Source: Pyxicephalus adspersus (taxonomy: Eukaryota; Chordata; Amphibia; Anura; Pyxicephalidae). From it: a DNA stretch of 64,000 nucleotides. Within the stretch, counting starts at the first letter, position 1. Each line of letters begins with the position of its first letter. The stretch covers positions 142,570,957-142,634,956 of the forward strand of contig NC_092861.1 in the NCBI RefSeq assembly GCF_032062135.1. The letters run 5' to 3'. The notes beneath the pieces were generated by a model. That model searched no databases, was not told the origin of the DNA, and saw only the letters and a program-made list of their open reading frames with translations. This document shows, one piece after another, positions 46,162 through 58,756 of this stretch. The translations under genes were made by a program, and so were the position numbers.

Positions 46162-46202
46162 CCTCCTGAAGAAGTGGGCTAGTCCCACGAAACGCGTAGG
46201 GG
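46162..46202 (+). ncRNA. hammerhead-ribozyme-like motif 2
   Basis: Helix I CCTC (46162-46165), CTGAAGA (46166-46172), extra A, helix II GTGGG/CCCAC with loop CTAGT (46174-46188), GAAAC (46189-46193), GC, GTA (46196-46198), helix I return GGGG (46199-46202). Helix II is five perfect pairs, and GTA satisfies the NUH cleavage-site rule. It ends 38 bp before an assembly gap, so the rest of the host element is unseen. Confidence 0.6.
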
Positions 46203-46240
46203 TCATGTGTCTGTGTTGGATATATTTGTTTGTTTCAATG

Positions 46241-46429
46241 NNNNNNNNNNNNNNNNNNNNNNNNNNNNNNNNNNNNNNNNNNNNNNNNNNNNNNNNNNNN
46301 NNNNNNNNNNNNNNNNNNNNNNNNNNNNNNNNNNNNNNNNNNNNNNNNNNNNNNNNNNNNNNNNNNNNNNNNNNNNNNNNNNNNNNNNNNNNNNNNNNNN
46401 NNNNNNNNNNNNNNNNNNNNNNNNNNNNN
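46241..46429. other. assembly gap (189 N)
   Basis: Unknown bases. Both sides are retroelement sequence (hammerhead-like terminal repeat on the left, LINE tail on the right), so the gap was probably caused by repeats. Open frames crossing it are artefacts. Confidence 1.
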
Positions 46430-46550
46430 TTTATATAGCGCCAACATATTATGCAGCGCTGTACATTAAATAGGGGTTGCAAATGACAGACAGATACAGA
46501 CAGTGACACAGGAGGAGGAGAGGATCCTGCCCAGAAGACCTTACAATCAA
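46430..46550 (-). repeat. LINE 3'-end fragment, reverse
   Basis: TTTATATAGCGCCAACATAT through GCAAATGACAGACAGATACA to GAAGACCTTACAATCAA, the same tail as 26067-26220. The terminal microsatellite is presumably inside the gap. Confidence 0.88.
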
Positions 46551-48610
46551 TGGAGGGTGAAAAGTAATGTTCAACCCATAGGGACCAGACTTGTTCAAAC
46601 TTGGACATGGTGTCAAACCACATTGCACGTCATTTTTCATTACAGAGAAACCATGACATTTTTTGCTTTACCAGGGAAACAGCAGGGGCAGCTGACCATC
46701 AGGCTTTTGCCAGAACCATTTGGGCTGCAGTGAAAATAAATGTTAGCAGTTTAAACTGTGGGATGTTATAATGAGCAGGGCAAAGATTAAGCAATGCTTC
46801 CACTGGTTTCTTCAGAAATGAGCGACCTAGCGCTGTATATGATAATATATGTTAATATGTTAATATACTCCTATCCAGTGTATCCAGAAAAAGGGTTTAA
46901 CTATAGCATTCCCTGTACATAAGAAAAGGTTGACTGTTATCTTCCCTGCACATTCATGTAACATTCCCTAAGTCTATTAATTGCATAATCTAATAAAAAG
47001 CAGTGACTATATACAGAGAACATGCAATCAATAGTTTAATACAGATTCAGCACTAGCATAGTTTTTATATATATTTATTTAGGTCTGTTTTTTCAAATGT
47101 TTGCCTTTCCAGATTTCAGATGTTGGAAGATGTCCTGCAGCATTTCATCTAGTAATGCCTGGTGAGAGGAAGGAGGACTTGGGTCTCCCTTTCTCTATGC
47201 CCAAACTGTTTAAGCAATGAAAAATTTATCATATTTAGCACAGTTTTATGACCCCAGGAAGCTCAGGGGAGGGACTTTCCTGTGACTTCATTGTCCATAT
47301 TAGGTAAAAATCCCAATGTTAGGCACAGGTAGTTGGTAAATATCCCTTTATCTTGCTTGCATCTCTTTTGGACACTCAGGGTACTAAAGAATCTGGTAAG
47401 AGGGGGTCCCCTGTTTTTATGCACATAACTCTAAAGGCACCCCTTGCCCAGGCAAGCCAACTGGCATAAACATAGCAGAGAAGCGAGTAGCTTCCTTACG
47501 GGGGGGGAACCAGCCTGTATAACTGGCATGGCCGGATGGTTAGTTCTGGGGAAGAAGGGGGTGGAGGGGACATTTTCTCTTTAATGTTTTTCAAAAAGAA
47601 AGACATTTGATTATTCCAGAGATAAAACTCCTTCTTTCCTTTCCTCCCGAACATTAATCACATCCAGGTAAACGTACTCTGTAATGGTAAAAATGTTTCT
47701 CAACTTTTAGTTCTTATGAACATATCCTCAGCATTTATACACCTTAATCCAATCACCATGATATATGTCAAGGCAGATGTTGATTGTCAAGAACAATACA
47801 AGGGAGGTAAAAGTTTGTGAATACCTTATTATTCAGGTGCATGGATCATGGAGGAGATAAAATAAAGTTCTTTTACGTCCCCCAGACAAATATGAGCATC
47901 TAACTTTGCAGTTCCAGTTCAGCCTCACTGAAAAGGAAATTTTTAAGCATTTCAGATAACCCTGTATCTGAACAGGAAGAGAGAAAGTAGGTGCAGAGGC
48001 TACATGTCAGCATGACAAGGGCACCCTGGCAAGGCAAAGGTTAGTGAAATTGCTAGAACGTAGGGGGTCAGGAAGTGATAGGTAGGTAGGTGGCCAAACG
48101 TAGGAGTCAGGTAGAGGTGGGAAACCCAAAAATATCAAGCTATTGAAGACTTAGAAGGCCTAACATTTTGGTGTTTGGAGGCCTTCCAAGAACAGCAACC
48201 ATTAAAGGTCATGTTTGTTTTGGGTAGGGTTAAGTTATGGTTAAGGTATTGTTATCTATGTCATATGAAATAAAAGAAAAGTTTTTTGGATGGTATTAAA
48301 AATTCTTATATAATATAAAATGACTATTCTAGCCAATTTGGTTCCTAAAGGTTATTGATTGTGCGGTTATGGGAATAAAGAAGGACTGATCCAGGCCCAG
48401 GAGGCTTGGTGGAGGACCTAATGGGTACATCTGGGCTACCCTAGTCATGAAATTTAGCTTTTTGTTTTAGACAGAGTAGTAAAGGTTTAGAACTTCTGAT
48501 AAATTTTTATTGTTGTCTCTGGTTCTCTTAGATAATAGAGAGTTCCGAAGGAAAGAATAATCATCTTGATGGGCACACAGACAGTAAAATAAAAACTTAA
48601 ATAAAAACAT
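46551..48610. other. no gene recognised
   Basis: 46551-46740 may be more retroelement sequence. The rest looks unique. No coding, RNA or repeat feature is supported up to the motif at 48611. Confidence 0.45.
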
Positions 48611-48658
48611 GCCTCTGATGAAGTCGTGATGACGCTGGAACAATGTCCTGTGTCAGGC
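48611..48658 (+). ncRNA. hammerhead-ribozyme-like motif 5 (decayed)
   Basis: Has the canonical CTGATGA at 48615-48621, an extra A, helix II GTC/GAC with loop GTGAT (48623-48633), then three extra bases, GGAAC in place of GAAAC, and GTC at 48645-48647. Upstream GCCT (48611-48614) can pair with AGGC at 48655-48658, leaving a bulge. Insertion plus core substitution make this the weakest copy. Confidence 0.35.
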
Positions 48659-49794
48659 AAGTAAGGAGACAATGATACAAGTCAGAAACATGCAGTTACT
48701 TCTGCTGGGTAGTGAGTAGAGTGATATCATATGTACTAATACCATAATGTCAGATTCGCTCAGAATATGTAAGTTTCCTTTTCTTGTTTCCATTATTGTT
48801 ATACTTTTGATTAACATAATTTTTAATAAAATTGTATTGTGGCCAATGGCATTCACCTCTACTAAAATTATTGACAAACTTGTTGTCTCAAGCATGGCTA
48901 CTGAAGTGTCTGCTTGACAACATTCTATTTCTAGCAAGGTCTATTTATACACAATTTCCATCATGGTTTCAGCGACAAAGTGCTAGTTTATTTGTTCTGT
49001 GTGAATTAGACAACATCTGCAAATTAGGTCAGGGGCTATTTATAAATCAGAGGCGGATGTGTGAATGGGGCTGACCCAATGTTTTGGAGTTAAATGTGAA
49101 GCAAAAGTAGCAGAATCAATTGTACTTTTTATTACCTAGAAATGGGCTACCGTACATACAGAGTGCCCAACACACTGTTAGGGCTGCACAAACTGATTTG
49201 TCCTTTAATATGGTAAATTTTTTAGAAAGTGCAATGGACTGGAAAATGTTCTTGTGTATCCCAGGAGATTAGCCAATAGGATGGGAATGCCATGCCCAGT
49301 GAAGTGGGTGGGTAACGATCTAATTCTCTACCTTGTTTGGTGCATTTTTCATCTACCAGAGTAGGAGATTTGGGGGTCCAGCGAGTGCAGTATATTTCAA
49401 GGTAAGAGGAGCATGTGGAGCTCAGTGTATGAAGCTTTCCCTGCAGGTGCTGGGACTGATTGAACTTTTGCACACCTGTGCGGGAGCTATGTCATCCTGG
49501 CACAGCCTATCAAGAGGATGGTGGCACCTGCAAGGGAGAGGGCGCAGGTGAGTGTATTTAAAAAACAGCAGTCAGGGAGGTAAGTTTATTTTTTTGCAGA
49601 ATTTTAGAAGATTAGGCAGAGGAACATAGGATCCTAAGAGAAAACATGTCTTCAAGGATAAGGAATGAGCTATAGTTGGGAATAGATTCTTCCTATAGTT
49701 TATTCCTAAAGCTCTCTCTTGATTTCTATATTGGTACCGGGGACCAACTGATTATGCTGCATGCAAATATGCTGACAAGGAACATGGAAGATGG
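48659..49794. other. no gene recognised
   Basis: Unique-looking sequence; 49220-49560 is GC-richer and may be an undefined repeat. A 94-codon minus frame at 48653 is unsupported. Confidence 0.45.
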
Positions 49795-49802
49795 GAGGAG
49801 AA

Positions 49803-50119
49803 CAGGGGTGTAGTCGTAAAAAAAGAAGAGGGGGCATGGTACTATCCATGGCCCCACTACACCCCCTGCCTATGTGTCACTCAAAGGGGAAGAAACTTCC
49901 CCCAGGGTGGGTGGGTTGTGTTCAGAGAGACAACCCGCCAACTGCCCTGAGCCTGCAATTCCATATGGAAGACATGGTCTGCAGCCCTGGCAGGTGTGCA
50001 CCCCCCCCCCCCCCGCCGCAGGGACCACCAAAGTATTCTTTGCAAAATAAGAGTGGGCATGCATGCCCATTCCCAAAAAAGTGAGGGCACGGTGTCCCCA
50101 CCTGCCCACTACATCCCTG
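49803..50119. mobile_element. non-autonomous hAT-type element with perfect 8-bp TSD
   Basis: 317 bp from CAGGGGTGTAGT to ACTACATCCCTG; the ends are inverted repeats matching at 11 of 12. The 8-bp flanks are identical: GAGGAGAA at 49795-49802 and 50120-50127. The interior is GC-rich with a 14-15 base C run near 50000. Overlapping frames on both strands (70-97 codons) are incidental. The intact TSD suggests a comparatively recent insertion. Confidence 0.9.
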
Positions 50120-50127
50120 GAGGAGAA

Positions 50128-52115
50128 AGCAGAGTGAGCAGAGAATGGCCTTCTCAGTCTGCTTCTCTTCTTTGACTATCCAATCAGAAGGCTCGGAATA
50201 AGAAAAGGACATTGTTCTATCCCTGTTAGTGAGTTGTACAGAGCTGTCTGGATCTCAGAAATGGGTTCACAAAAATGTAATCTGCATTTTATATGTGCAT
50301 TTAGCTGTTTACTAACATAAGCTCTAACAGATATATTATTATGACTGAATAATGAATAATTAGCCTACCTGTGACTGGTTCTCTTTAAACATCGCCATGA
50401 ATAGAAGAAAGAACATAGGCGCCAGATACATTTAAACAGATGGCATCAGAGTCTACTGCTGTGGGGGGCATTTTCTGAACATTCTGAATCCTCAGTACTG
50501 TAACACCAGAGACTTTTGTTTTATCTGTACAATGCAATATGTGTTAGACGTGTACAGAGAAGCGTGCATATGTGATGGCGGTAGTCACAACGCAACACAC
50601 ACATATGTGACATAGATAGCAAAACATAATCTGTTAAATCCTCTTTACATTTCTATCCTCAGGACTGTAATAAATTCAGACAACAACCATTTGTCTTCAT
50701 GTTTATGTCATCTTTATTCACAACGAAGTGAACATATACATGCATGAGGATAAAAAGAATATAACAGCTGCTCAATCAATTGCTCATTTGTTGCTTTATA
50801 CGGCCCTGTGTTGGTGTTCTTTGAGTGGCGGTGTGGCATTCACACATATTTGCAAATACATGCTATGGAAAGTTTGGCTTTTATAAAATGTTGGTGAAAC
50901 TCTAGGCAATCAGGCAATATTTAAATTACATATAAAGAAAGTGCTATTCCTGTCCAAAGAGTTGTAAAGCCCCATTGCTTTAAAACCACCTGGGAACAGC
51001 CAGCCTGAGCAAGCTTAAAAGGTGAAAGGTTATCATTAGCTGTTGTGAGGTCAAAAGAAAAAATGTTTTCTTTGTTTTGGTCCAAAGCTTTCCTAAAAAA
51101 AAGGCTTGGATTACTGTTTCCCAAGTGTTTAGCCTGAGTGTTTAACTCCCATATTTGAAATTTCTATTCATTCAGATGGGCCAGTTCACACCTTGATGAG
51201 CTGTAAATAAAACACATCCTGCAGTGTTTGGAAAAACCACTCAAACACCCCCCCCCAGATATCTAAAGGTCCCAAAACACCCATAAACAATCAAAACACC
51301 CAAAAACAATACAAACACCCTATTAACATCAACTGATGTTTTGGCCAGTTTTGGACAATTTTAGTGCTTTTGGGGGTATTTGCGAGGCGTTTTCCCTTAT
51401 TCTAACTCTTCTTTGCCACATACCTTGATTTTAAAAATCTTTAAAATGCTTAAAAATGCATTTAAAATTTTCATGGGCATTTCAGATTAAAGTCAGTGTA
51501 GACTTCAAGGTTCTTCTGTTCCCTGTTATTAGGGCCTATATTTTTAAGTTGGGGTACTTAAAGCTCAGTATTGTAAGTAACCATCTACTTTTGGAGCTTC
51601 CTTTTGTTTGCAGAATGACACTGCATATTTAAAAAACAAAAAAAGTAAGTACAAGAACCTTTGCACCTATACTTCTTCACATAAAACACACCACCTTCAA
51701 GAGTAATAAAAACAAGAGCTAGGCATCTACTGTTGAAGTTTATAATTGCAAATGAAAGCTGTCCTATTGATAGCCACTTTTACGCTGCTGTATCTCCTAC
51801 AACCTTAATTTTGGCAGTAAAGGTCCAGCTTGTGATCTTTGTCCCTAGTACATTTAGGCCTAGCCTTGCAATTTTTATTGTTCTGATGCTGGCTATTATT
51901 ATTGTGTCATTTGTGGTCTTTTGATCAATTTTTAAAAAAACCTGTGTGTACCCTATTTTTATAATACATTTTGGACTGTTCTCCAGTATTAAAAAATCCC
52001 ATGTGCATAGCTTTCACATTGCTGTATCATTTGTGGTCTCTTAATTCTTAACAGAGATTGAATTTGATCAGTGGCAGGAAGGAACCTGTGGCTACGTATT
52101 ACAAAAAAAAATTGA
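50128..52115. other. no gene recognised
   Basis: Mostly unique. 51238-51400 has a region rich in AAACACCC and its rough inverse GGGGGTATTTGCGAGGCGTTT, perhaps an eroded palindromic MITE. 51890-52050 repeats CATTTGTGGTCT twice. Confidence 0.45.
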
Positions 52116-52247
52116 AGGGGTCTATTGATAAAGCAGTGAATCTGTCATTCACTGAAACATTCTCTGACAGAGAATTTTCCAGGTCTATGTGTTTCAATGG
52201 CAGTAATTCTTTTTTTGTCAGATTCACTGCTTTATACATAGACCTCC
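52116..52247. mobile_element. palindromic MITE family F, copy 1
   Basis: Left AGGGGTCTATTGATAAAGCA, GTGAATCTG; right CAGATTCACTGCTTTATACA, TAGACCT: inverted ends of about 28 bp. The centre has ACATTCTCTGACAGAGAATT, itself palindromic. About 132 bp. Confidence 0.85.
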
Positions 52248-53269
52248 AATACCTTGCACATCTTTTGCTTTGATGCAAATTTAAACTCAAGCTTGAGTAG
52301 GAATTTAAAGCAGATCTTAGGTTCAAGTTCTAATTTATGTCTAGTTTAGTTACTTTGCTTTTTCAGCTGAAAATATTGGCTGTGGGAAATGGTTTCTGAG
52401 CACATCTATATCAGAAGGAATACAACACACATTGCCCATTTTTACAGGATCTCAGAGAAACAGGAAACAATGTTTGTAAGTACTGCAGAATCCGATAGTG
52501 CCATATCAATAAATACCGCTATACGCCAACCTTGGCATCGAAATGCACTATGCTCATCGCGGTGATGAAAAAGGCGTGGGTATAGAAAAGACAATGCGCC
52601 ATATAGTTCTCTATAGATGAGTCGTAGTTTGGCAGATTGTGATTATTCACTGAGCCAAGCTGGCATCAGATCACCGTGTGTTATTAAGAAAACCTCCACC
52701 GTATATGGTGAAATATACAAGTGTTATTCCTGCGCTATCTAATTACTCAATTTTACAGTCCGAAAATGGGAGTGTGGAAACCATTTCTGACATATGGAAA
52801 GAGACTAAAGCAGCTGGTCATTAAGGGCTACGCAAGCCTATTTAATAACACTCTCAGATACAATTAAAACACACTAAACATTTCACTTGTTTTAATCCAT
52901 CTCATTCCACAAAAATAAAAATGCTACAAAATAATAATGTTTTAGGCTGAAGTGCTGTATTATTGGTGATATCCTTTTTGAACTATGTAGAAATTGTAGC
53001 CTCTGCTATTGAAACTTATTGACCCAGATATTCAACTGGTGACAGTCTTTGTTTAAAATGATATGAAGGTGCAAAAAGATACTGGGGGCTGAGCGTTCCC
53101 ATAAAAGGCTTAGAAAATTAAAGACTTTTGATGGCAGAAAAAGGCCAAATGGTTAAGCTAGCCTGTGTATTTACTTCTATTATTCAAAGACAACTTCATA
53201 TAAATGGAATCTTCTTGTTTTGTGTGGTTGCAGTCACATTAAAGGTTACATTGGTTTCTTTTAACTCTT

Positions 53270-53409
53270 GGGGTCTATTTGTAAAGTTATGCATCTGACT
53301 GTTACTAATCTACTGAATTACTGCCATTGAAAACACAAGGACATGGAAGATTCTCCACCAGAGAATGTTTGGTAAATCTCAAATCCATTGCTTTACAAAT
53401 AGACCTCTT
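53270..53409. mobile_element. palindromic MITE family F, copy 2
   Basis: Left GGGGTCTATTTGTAAAG and right CTTTACAAATAGACCTCTTG, with GATTCTCCACCAGAGAATG in the centre. Same layout as copy 1. Confidence 0.8.
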
Positions 53410-53485
53410 GGAGTCTTGGGGTGTTGGTGTACTCATCATTATCTGTCTGTCACAGCTATATCAGATTCTATTCATGGCTATATCA

Positions 53486-53580
53486 GATTGTTATGGTTGC
53501 CAATAAAACATGTTGATGTGGAAGATTCTCCACCAGAGAATGTTGGTGAATATCAGATTTAATTAATATAAACCCCCCGG
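53486..53580. mobile_element. palindromic MITE family F, copy 3 (partial)
   Basis: Contains AAAACATGTTGATGTGGAAG, ATTCTCCACCAGAGAATG and a decayed right end (TAATATAAACCCCCC). The left arm is missing. Confidence 0.7.
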
Positions 53581-53619
53581 AGTTTTAATGGGATATCTTG
53601 GTCATTGTTATCATTGTCC

Positions 53620-53720
53620 AGCGCCCATGCTGCCATTAAAACATGTGGATCTGAAGGATTGTCTACCAGAGAATGTTTGGTGGATCTGAAATCTATTGCC
53701 TCATAAATGGATCTCTTGGA
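53620..53720. mobile_element. palindromic MITE family F, copy 4 (partial)
   Basis: GCTGCCATTAAAACATGTGG, then GATTGTCTACCAGAGAATG and the right end ATTGCCTCATAAATGGATC. The left arm is missing. Copies 2-4 lie within 450 bp. Confidence 0.7.
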
Positions 53721-54002
53721 GATCCCACTTGCCATGGCTTTAACATCAGCAACTGATGGTTGACTATACTTTACTGTGGTCCTTATGATGTGGAATAAAT
53801 TATTGGAGAGTCCATTTGTAACATATTATCATTTTGATTTTGTGAAAAGCAGAGAGAACCAATAATACTTTGGAGAAATATTATGAATGGATTAGTATGA
53901 GAATCGGACAGTTAAGGTGATCTCAATGTCCTCCCAAATGAAAATACCACATTCCCGTGCCTTTGCGAAGTTGCAAAATTGATTACAATGAAAGCAAACC
54001 AT

Positions 54003-54650
54003 AAAGGAGGAAAGAAAAAGAAAGAAAGGAAAATAGGAAAAGAGGGTGGATTGTACATGGACAAGATGAACTAACAAATAAAGCAAAAAAGTGGCAAGGG
54101 AGAAGTGTACATGAAGGTGAGATAGAAGGAATGGTGTAAAAAAGTAGGAAGGGAGATAGGAGGAAGGATAGAAGGAGGAAGAAAGAAACGGAGGACAAAA
54201 AAGGAAGGAAGGAAGGAANNNNNNNNNNNNNNNNNNNNNNNNNNNNNNNNNNNNNNNNNNNNNNNNNNNNNNNNNNNNNNNNNNNNNNNNNNNNNNNNNN
54301 NNNNNNNNNNNNNNNNNNNNNNNNNNNNNNNNNNNNNNNNNNNNNNNNNNNNNNNNNNNNNNNNNNNNNNNNNNNNNNNNNNNNNNNNNNNNNNNNNNNN
54401 NNNNNNNNNNNNNNNNNNNNNNNNNNNNNNNNNNNNNNNNNNNNNNNNNNNNNNNNNNNNNNNNNNNNNNNNNNNNNNNNNNNNNNNNNNNNNNNNNNNN
54501 NNNNNNNNNNNNNNNNNNNNNNNNNNNNNNNNNNNNNNNNNNNNNNNNNNNNNNNNNNNNNNNNNNNNNNNNNNNNNNNNNNNNNNNNNNNNNNNNNNNN
54601 NNNNNNNNNNNNNNNNNNNNNNNNNNNNNNNNNNNNNNNNNNNNNNNNNN

Positions 54651-54738
<88 letters not shown>

Positions 54739-54740
54739 AA
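54003..54740. repeat. purine tract: GGAA/GAAA microsatellite around an assembly gap
   Basis: A/G-rich from 54003, becoming GGAA repeats by 54201. N runs from 54219 to 54650 (432 bases), followed by pure (GAAA)n from 54651 to about 54738. The gap is almost certainly more of the same array, and the true length is unknown. The long minus frame (53983-54750) is an artefact encoding low-complexity Phe/Leu/Ser. Confidence 0.95.
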
Positions 54741-57542
54741 AAGAAGGCAACTTTAGCTAACAGAGCTTATACCATGTTTTTTTTAGTCTGAATGAAGTAC
54801 GTTGAGCTGCTCATTACACCAAACCTTTTAAAATAGTTTGCTATCTGCCTCTCAAGGCCATCAAGACTGCTTATACCATCTCCTAAGAAAGAGGAATGCT
54901 TCATATAAAATCTATCAATGTTCTGCTCTGTGAAAGCACTGTACAAAATGATATTTTAATAAAAGGCTTGAATGTAATGTTACCTGCATCATGGACACAA
55001 TAACAATAGCGCACCGACTTTGTTCCATCCATTGATGGCTTTGAATAAAAAGCACTATTCTGTTGTTCAGAACATCTTGAATTTAAATTCCTTTCTTGCA
55101 AACTGAAATATAACTTTAGATAATGACTGAATGAGGTTTAAAGGGAAAGTTCACTTTTTTAAAGAAAAAAAATTGAGACACAGTCATAAAATACATTGTA
55201 GAAATTGAAGTCTCATTGCCAAATATCAACATATGGTATGGTAAGTAGTTTCTTTGATATACTTCACATAAGGGGAATTGTGACAATGTCTCCCATGAAT
55301 GAAAAAGCAACCAATCAGGGGACCGGATTCCTATACACGGGTACTCTACTGAATTCCTTTGATTTTAATTGATTCCAGGGATGAAAGGCTTGGGGAACAG
55401 ATGTGGGGTGCTTCACTCCTTAAAATTCAACCATACAAAAGGGACCCAGTAAGGGACTGGGGAGGGAAAAATAATTATTGGATTTTGACTGTAAATTAAA
55501 GTGGAAAACAGAAGCATAGCTTTATATCAATGAACAACGAAATGAAAAATCTAAAAACTTGGTTTAAGTTTTTCTCTAGTCCAGTACTTTGGATAGGTTC
55601 CTTTAACATATCCATGTTCATATTTCACATTGTTCAGACTGACATTTATTGGTGATGGTAAAGTGGTGTGATTACCATCTCACAAGCACATTGTAGGACC
55701 AGATGTTGCAATGTTTGACCCTATGGAGGAGCTACAGATAAAGTTGGGGCAATTTAAAGAAGGCACACAAACTGCCAGGTGCTTGATGGGATACTGCCAG
55801 CCACATGAAAACTGGATTTCAAAATAATTTATTCCAAAACCACACTGGTTTATTACGTTCAGAGAAAACCTATGGTCCTATCATTAAAAAAAATAATGCT
55901 GCAGCACCTAAATATAAATACGTCTGTACTTTGTTTTCTTTTAAAAGTTCAACAAATTTCTGTTGATTTTGCTAGTCCATCTAAAAACAACTTCTCATGA
56001 TGATGTGACAATGATGCTGCACTGCTTCTGATTTCAGGGCAGAGTTGTCATCCTCATTTTGTAGGGGGTGTGGTTATCACCATTGTCTTTGCTTACTTAC
56101 AAACCCGAATTTATCAGTCATCTCCTGGCTACACCTAGTCCTGCCTCCTACATACTTGATTGACATCACTGTCTCTGTTACTGAGTCCCTCCCATTGTGA
56201 TCTGCAGTGTTTGGGAGGGGGAGTGTATGAGACTCAATGGAAGGAGGATTTGTCTAAGTCTCAGAAGGTAAAGAAAGTTTTCTGTTTACTTTACAAGGTT
56301 TGTGTGTCACATTTTAGGTTTGGATTAGGTTTAGACTGGCCTAAAGTTTTTATAAGTACAATAACAAAAAATGTAATATTCCAGTTTACCAGTTCTTAGA
56401 AATTATAGCTGCAATATATTCTTTTATCAGGCAAGAACATTTTCAGTAAGTACAGATTTTTTTTGTTAATCTTGCCAGTAATGCTTTGACTATTTGTTGG
56501 TTGTTTTTGTTTCCAACCTAAATAGTTCATTGACCCTTTAAAATCTTTTTTTCAGTTTCTCACACATGAGTAGTTACACACCTAGGCTGATACAACATAA
56601 ATCTGATCCCAGCGCTGTCCAAACACCTTACAATACAGGAAGAGAAGACCTTCACTGTCTCCTACCATCTGCCTTTCCGGAATGCGAAGAGCAGAACATC
56701 CTGGCCAGAAGAGCAAATAGAGGAACAAGAAGCATGGGTCACTACTCCCATCCAGGAAGCCATTGCATTCTACAACACTTAACATCCTGCAGAGGTTAAA
56801 AAGACACTAATGCTATGAAACACAAAAAAAATAAAATAAAAAGAACTACAAGCCCAGGATACCAATTTGTGAAGACTTTATATGAATGGTCCAGTGTGCT
56901 GATTTAAGGACCATTATTTAAAAAATAAATAATTAATTTATATTCTATACAGCACACAGATCCATCAAAACTAATTTAAATATTGCATACAGGTAGATCA
57001 AGCCCTCAAAAAGGGAATTTTTTACCATGGTTGATAGCAATACAATGCAAAGCTAACTGTTAACTGAACAAAGTCATCCAACCGAGTATGTCAGTATATG
57101 GATCATCTCTACAACGTAACTCAAAATTAATTTTAACTGTAACCATTATGAATCTGCAGTATCCAGGCACAAAGAAGAGTCTAGAGTTCCAGACTCCATT
57201 AAGCTTTTAATATGCAGTTTGAATAACTATTGTTTTTTCCACTGCTGACTAGTCAACAATAGCAGCAAGAAAGTACAAAGAAAAGAATTTACATTGTTTC
57301 CATGTTTTTCACAGATCTTGCTTTTCGTATAGCAAATTTACTTTGTTAGAACAAATCTTTCATCGTTCTGATCATAATTACCTTTTACAGATTTTAATGC
57401 CGCCACCATATTTAAAGACTAATAAGCTGAAATATATTCCTTTTTTGTTTTTTGGTATTAAATACAATTTAAAATTTTCATTTGTAGTTTTGACATTTAA
57501 GTCAATTCCTTAGGGGGAAAGTAAAACCTATCTGAGCATACA
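54741..57542. other. no gene; probable dispersed repeat near 55930-56280
   Basis: Mostly unique AT-rich sequence. 55930-56280 (GCAGAGTTGTCATCCTCATT, CTCCTGGCTACACCTAGTCC, GTCTCTGTTACTGAGTCCC) reads like a frog dispersed repeat I have partial familiarity with, but no second copy lies in the window. Small frames are unsupported. Confidence 0.4.
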
Positions 57543-58043
57543 TTAGTGGAACTAAACAGAAAAGTGCCTAAAAAATTAATACACTTACCTTCAATCCCGC
57601 AGGGCAGTCCATCCATCTGGGGGTGTCTTGCATCAGGTCCCACATCGTCCCGGCATATGTCCCAGGGCCGGCGCTCCGGGTGCCGCCAACCTCTCCTTCT
57701 TCCTGGTTCTTCATCCTACGTCACCCAACCCATGCGTGAGGTCGGCTGACGTAGGATGGAAAAAAAACTTGCCCATCTCACTGCACATGGGTGAGATTGG
57801 CAAATTTTTTTCTTTGCGCAAAAAGGCTCCTTCTGGAGCATCCAAGAGCCACCCGGGATGTGTGACATAGGTATCCCAGGAGGCTTTGCACTCCCATCCA
57901 TTCTTGATCGCCTAGGCGAGAATTAGGGGGTAGTGCTGCACCCTCTTTTTTTTCCCCAAAAAATCCAGAATTTTTACCTTACATAAGAGGGTTGCCCACC
58001 CTTTCATGTAAAGCGAAATTTCTGAATTTAGGTACGCTTTAAT
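57543..58043. mobile_element. ~500-bp GC-rich MITE with TTAGTGGAACTAAA end
   Basis: Left end TTAGTGGAACTAAACAGAAA. The right end read inverted is TTAAAGCGTACCTAAATTCA, a gapped match. The interior is GC- and CpG-rich (CATCGTCCCGGCATATGTCC, GGCCGGCGCTCCGGGTG) and contains an inverted pair GACGTAGGATGG / CATCCTACGTCACCC about 50 bp apart. Frames of 61-80 codons are incidental. The left end is shared with repeats at 23061 and 35331. Confidence 0.65.
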
Positions 58044-58756
58044 GGTTCCAGGTGTATTGCTTTGGGATTTCCTATAGCAATGTATATGTAGTATATATAC
58101 TCATCCGGGCCAAACCTGAACCACTCTTTCATTGAGCCCAATGGCTTCAGGCATTGTCAACTTAGAATATGCCCATGCCATCAGGGAAGAAAAAATCCAT
58201 GAGGGAAAACCTGATCATTCAGTATATTCATGGAGTCAGCTGACCTCATTTTTGGCACATAGTTTTTCTGAACCTAGACCTGACCAATTGAAGCTACTCA
58301 GATCAGCGGTCACTAACCCGCGTCCATGAGAACATTTTGGTGGTCCACAGAAAAATGTAGACATTATTTGCAATTTTTAGGTTTTATTAATGATAAAACA
58401 AAAATTATATTCTAATAAATTCTTATATTCTAAATTCACAAACTGTACTAGAGACGGAAAAACAAGGGAGGCGCAGCGTGACGTCAGTGTAGTATTAAGT
58501 TATATGAGGCAACCGTTACCGAGCCGTACGCTTCAGTATTGTTTCCACCATTACAACAGTCACCCCGCTCCGCCAATACCGATTCTCATCTGATTGTTTT
58601 ATTTCTTTGTTTTATTTCTCAGATGTTCTTTTAGGTAAGTATGACCATAACTGTGTATTTTCTTTAACTGTTATATTTAATGGCATCAAATAGTTTGACT
58701 TATAGTTTGATAACTATCATTTGTTTGGTCTTATATTCGAATGAAATAAACCCATA

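Noticed and set aside
53983..54750. 255-codon minus frame
   Set aside because: Consists of an assembly gap and a GAAA microsatellite read as Phe/Leu/Ser.
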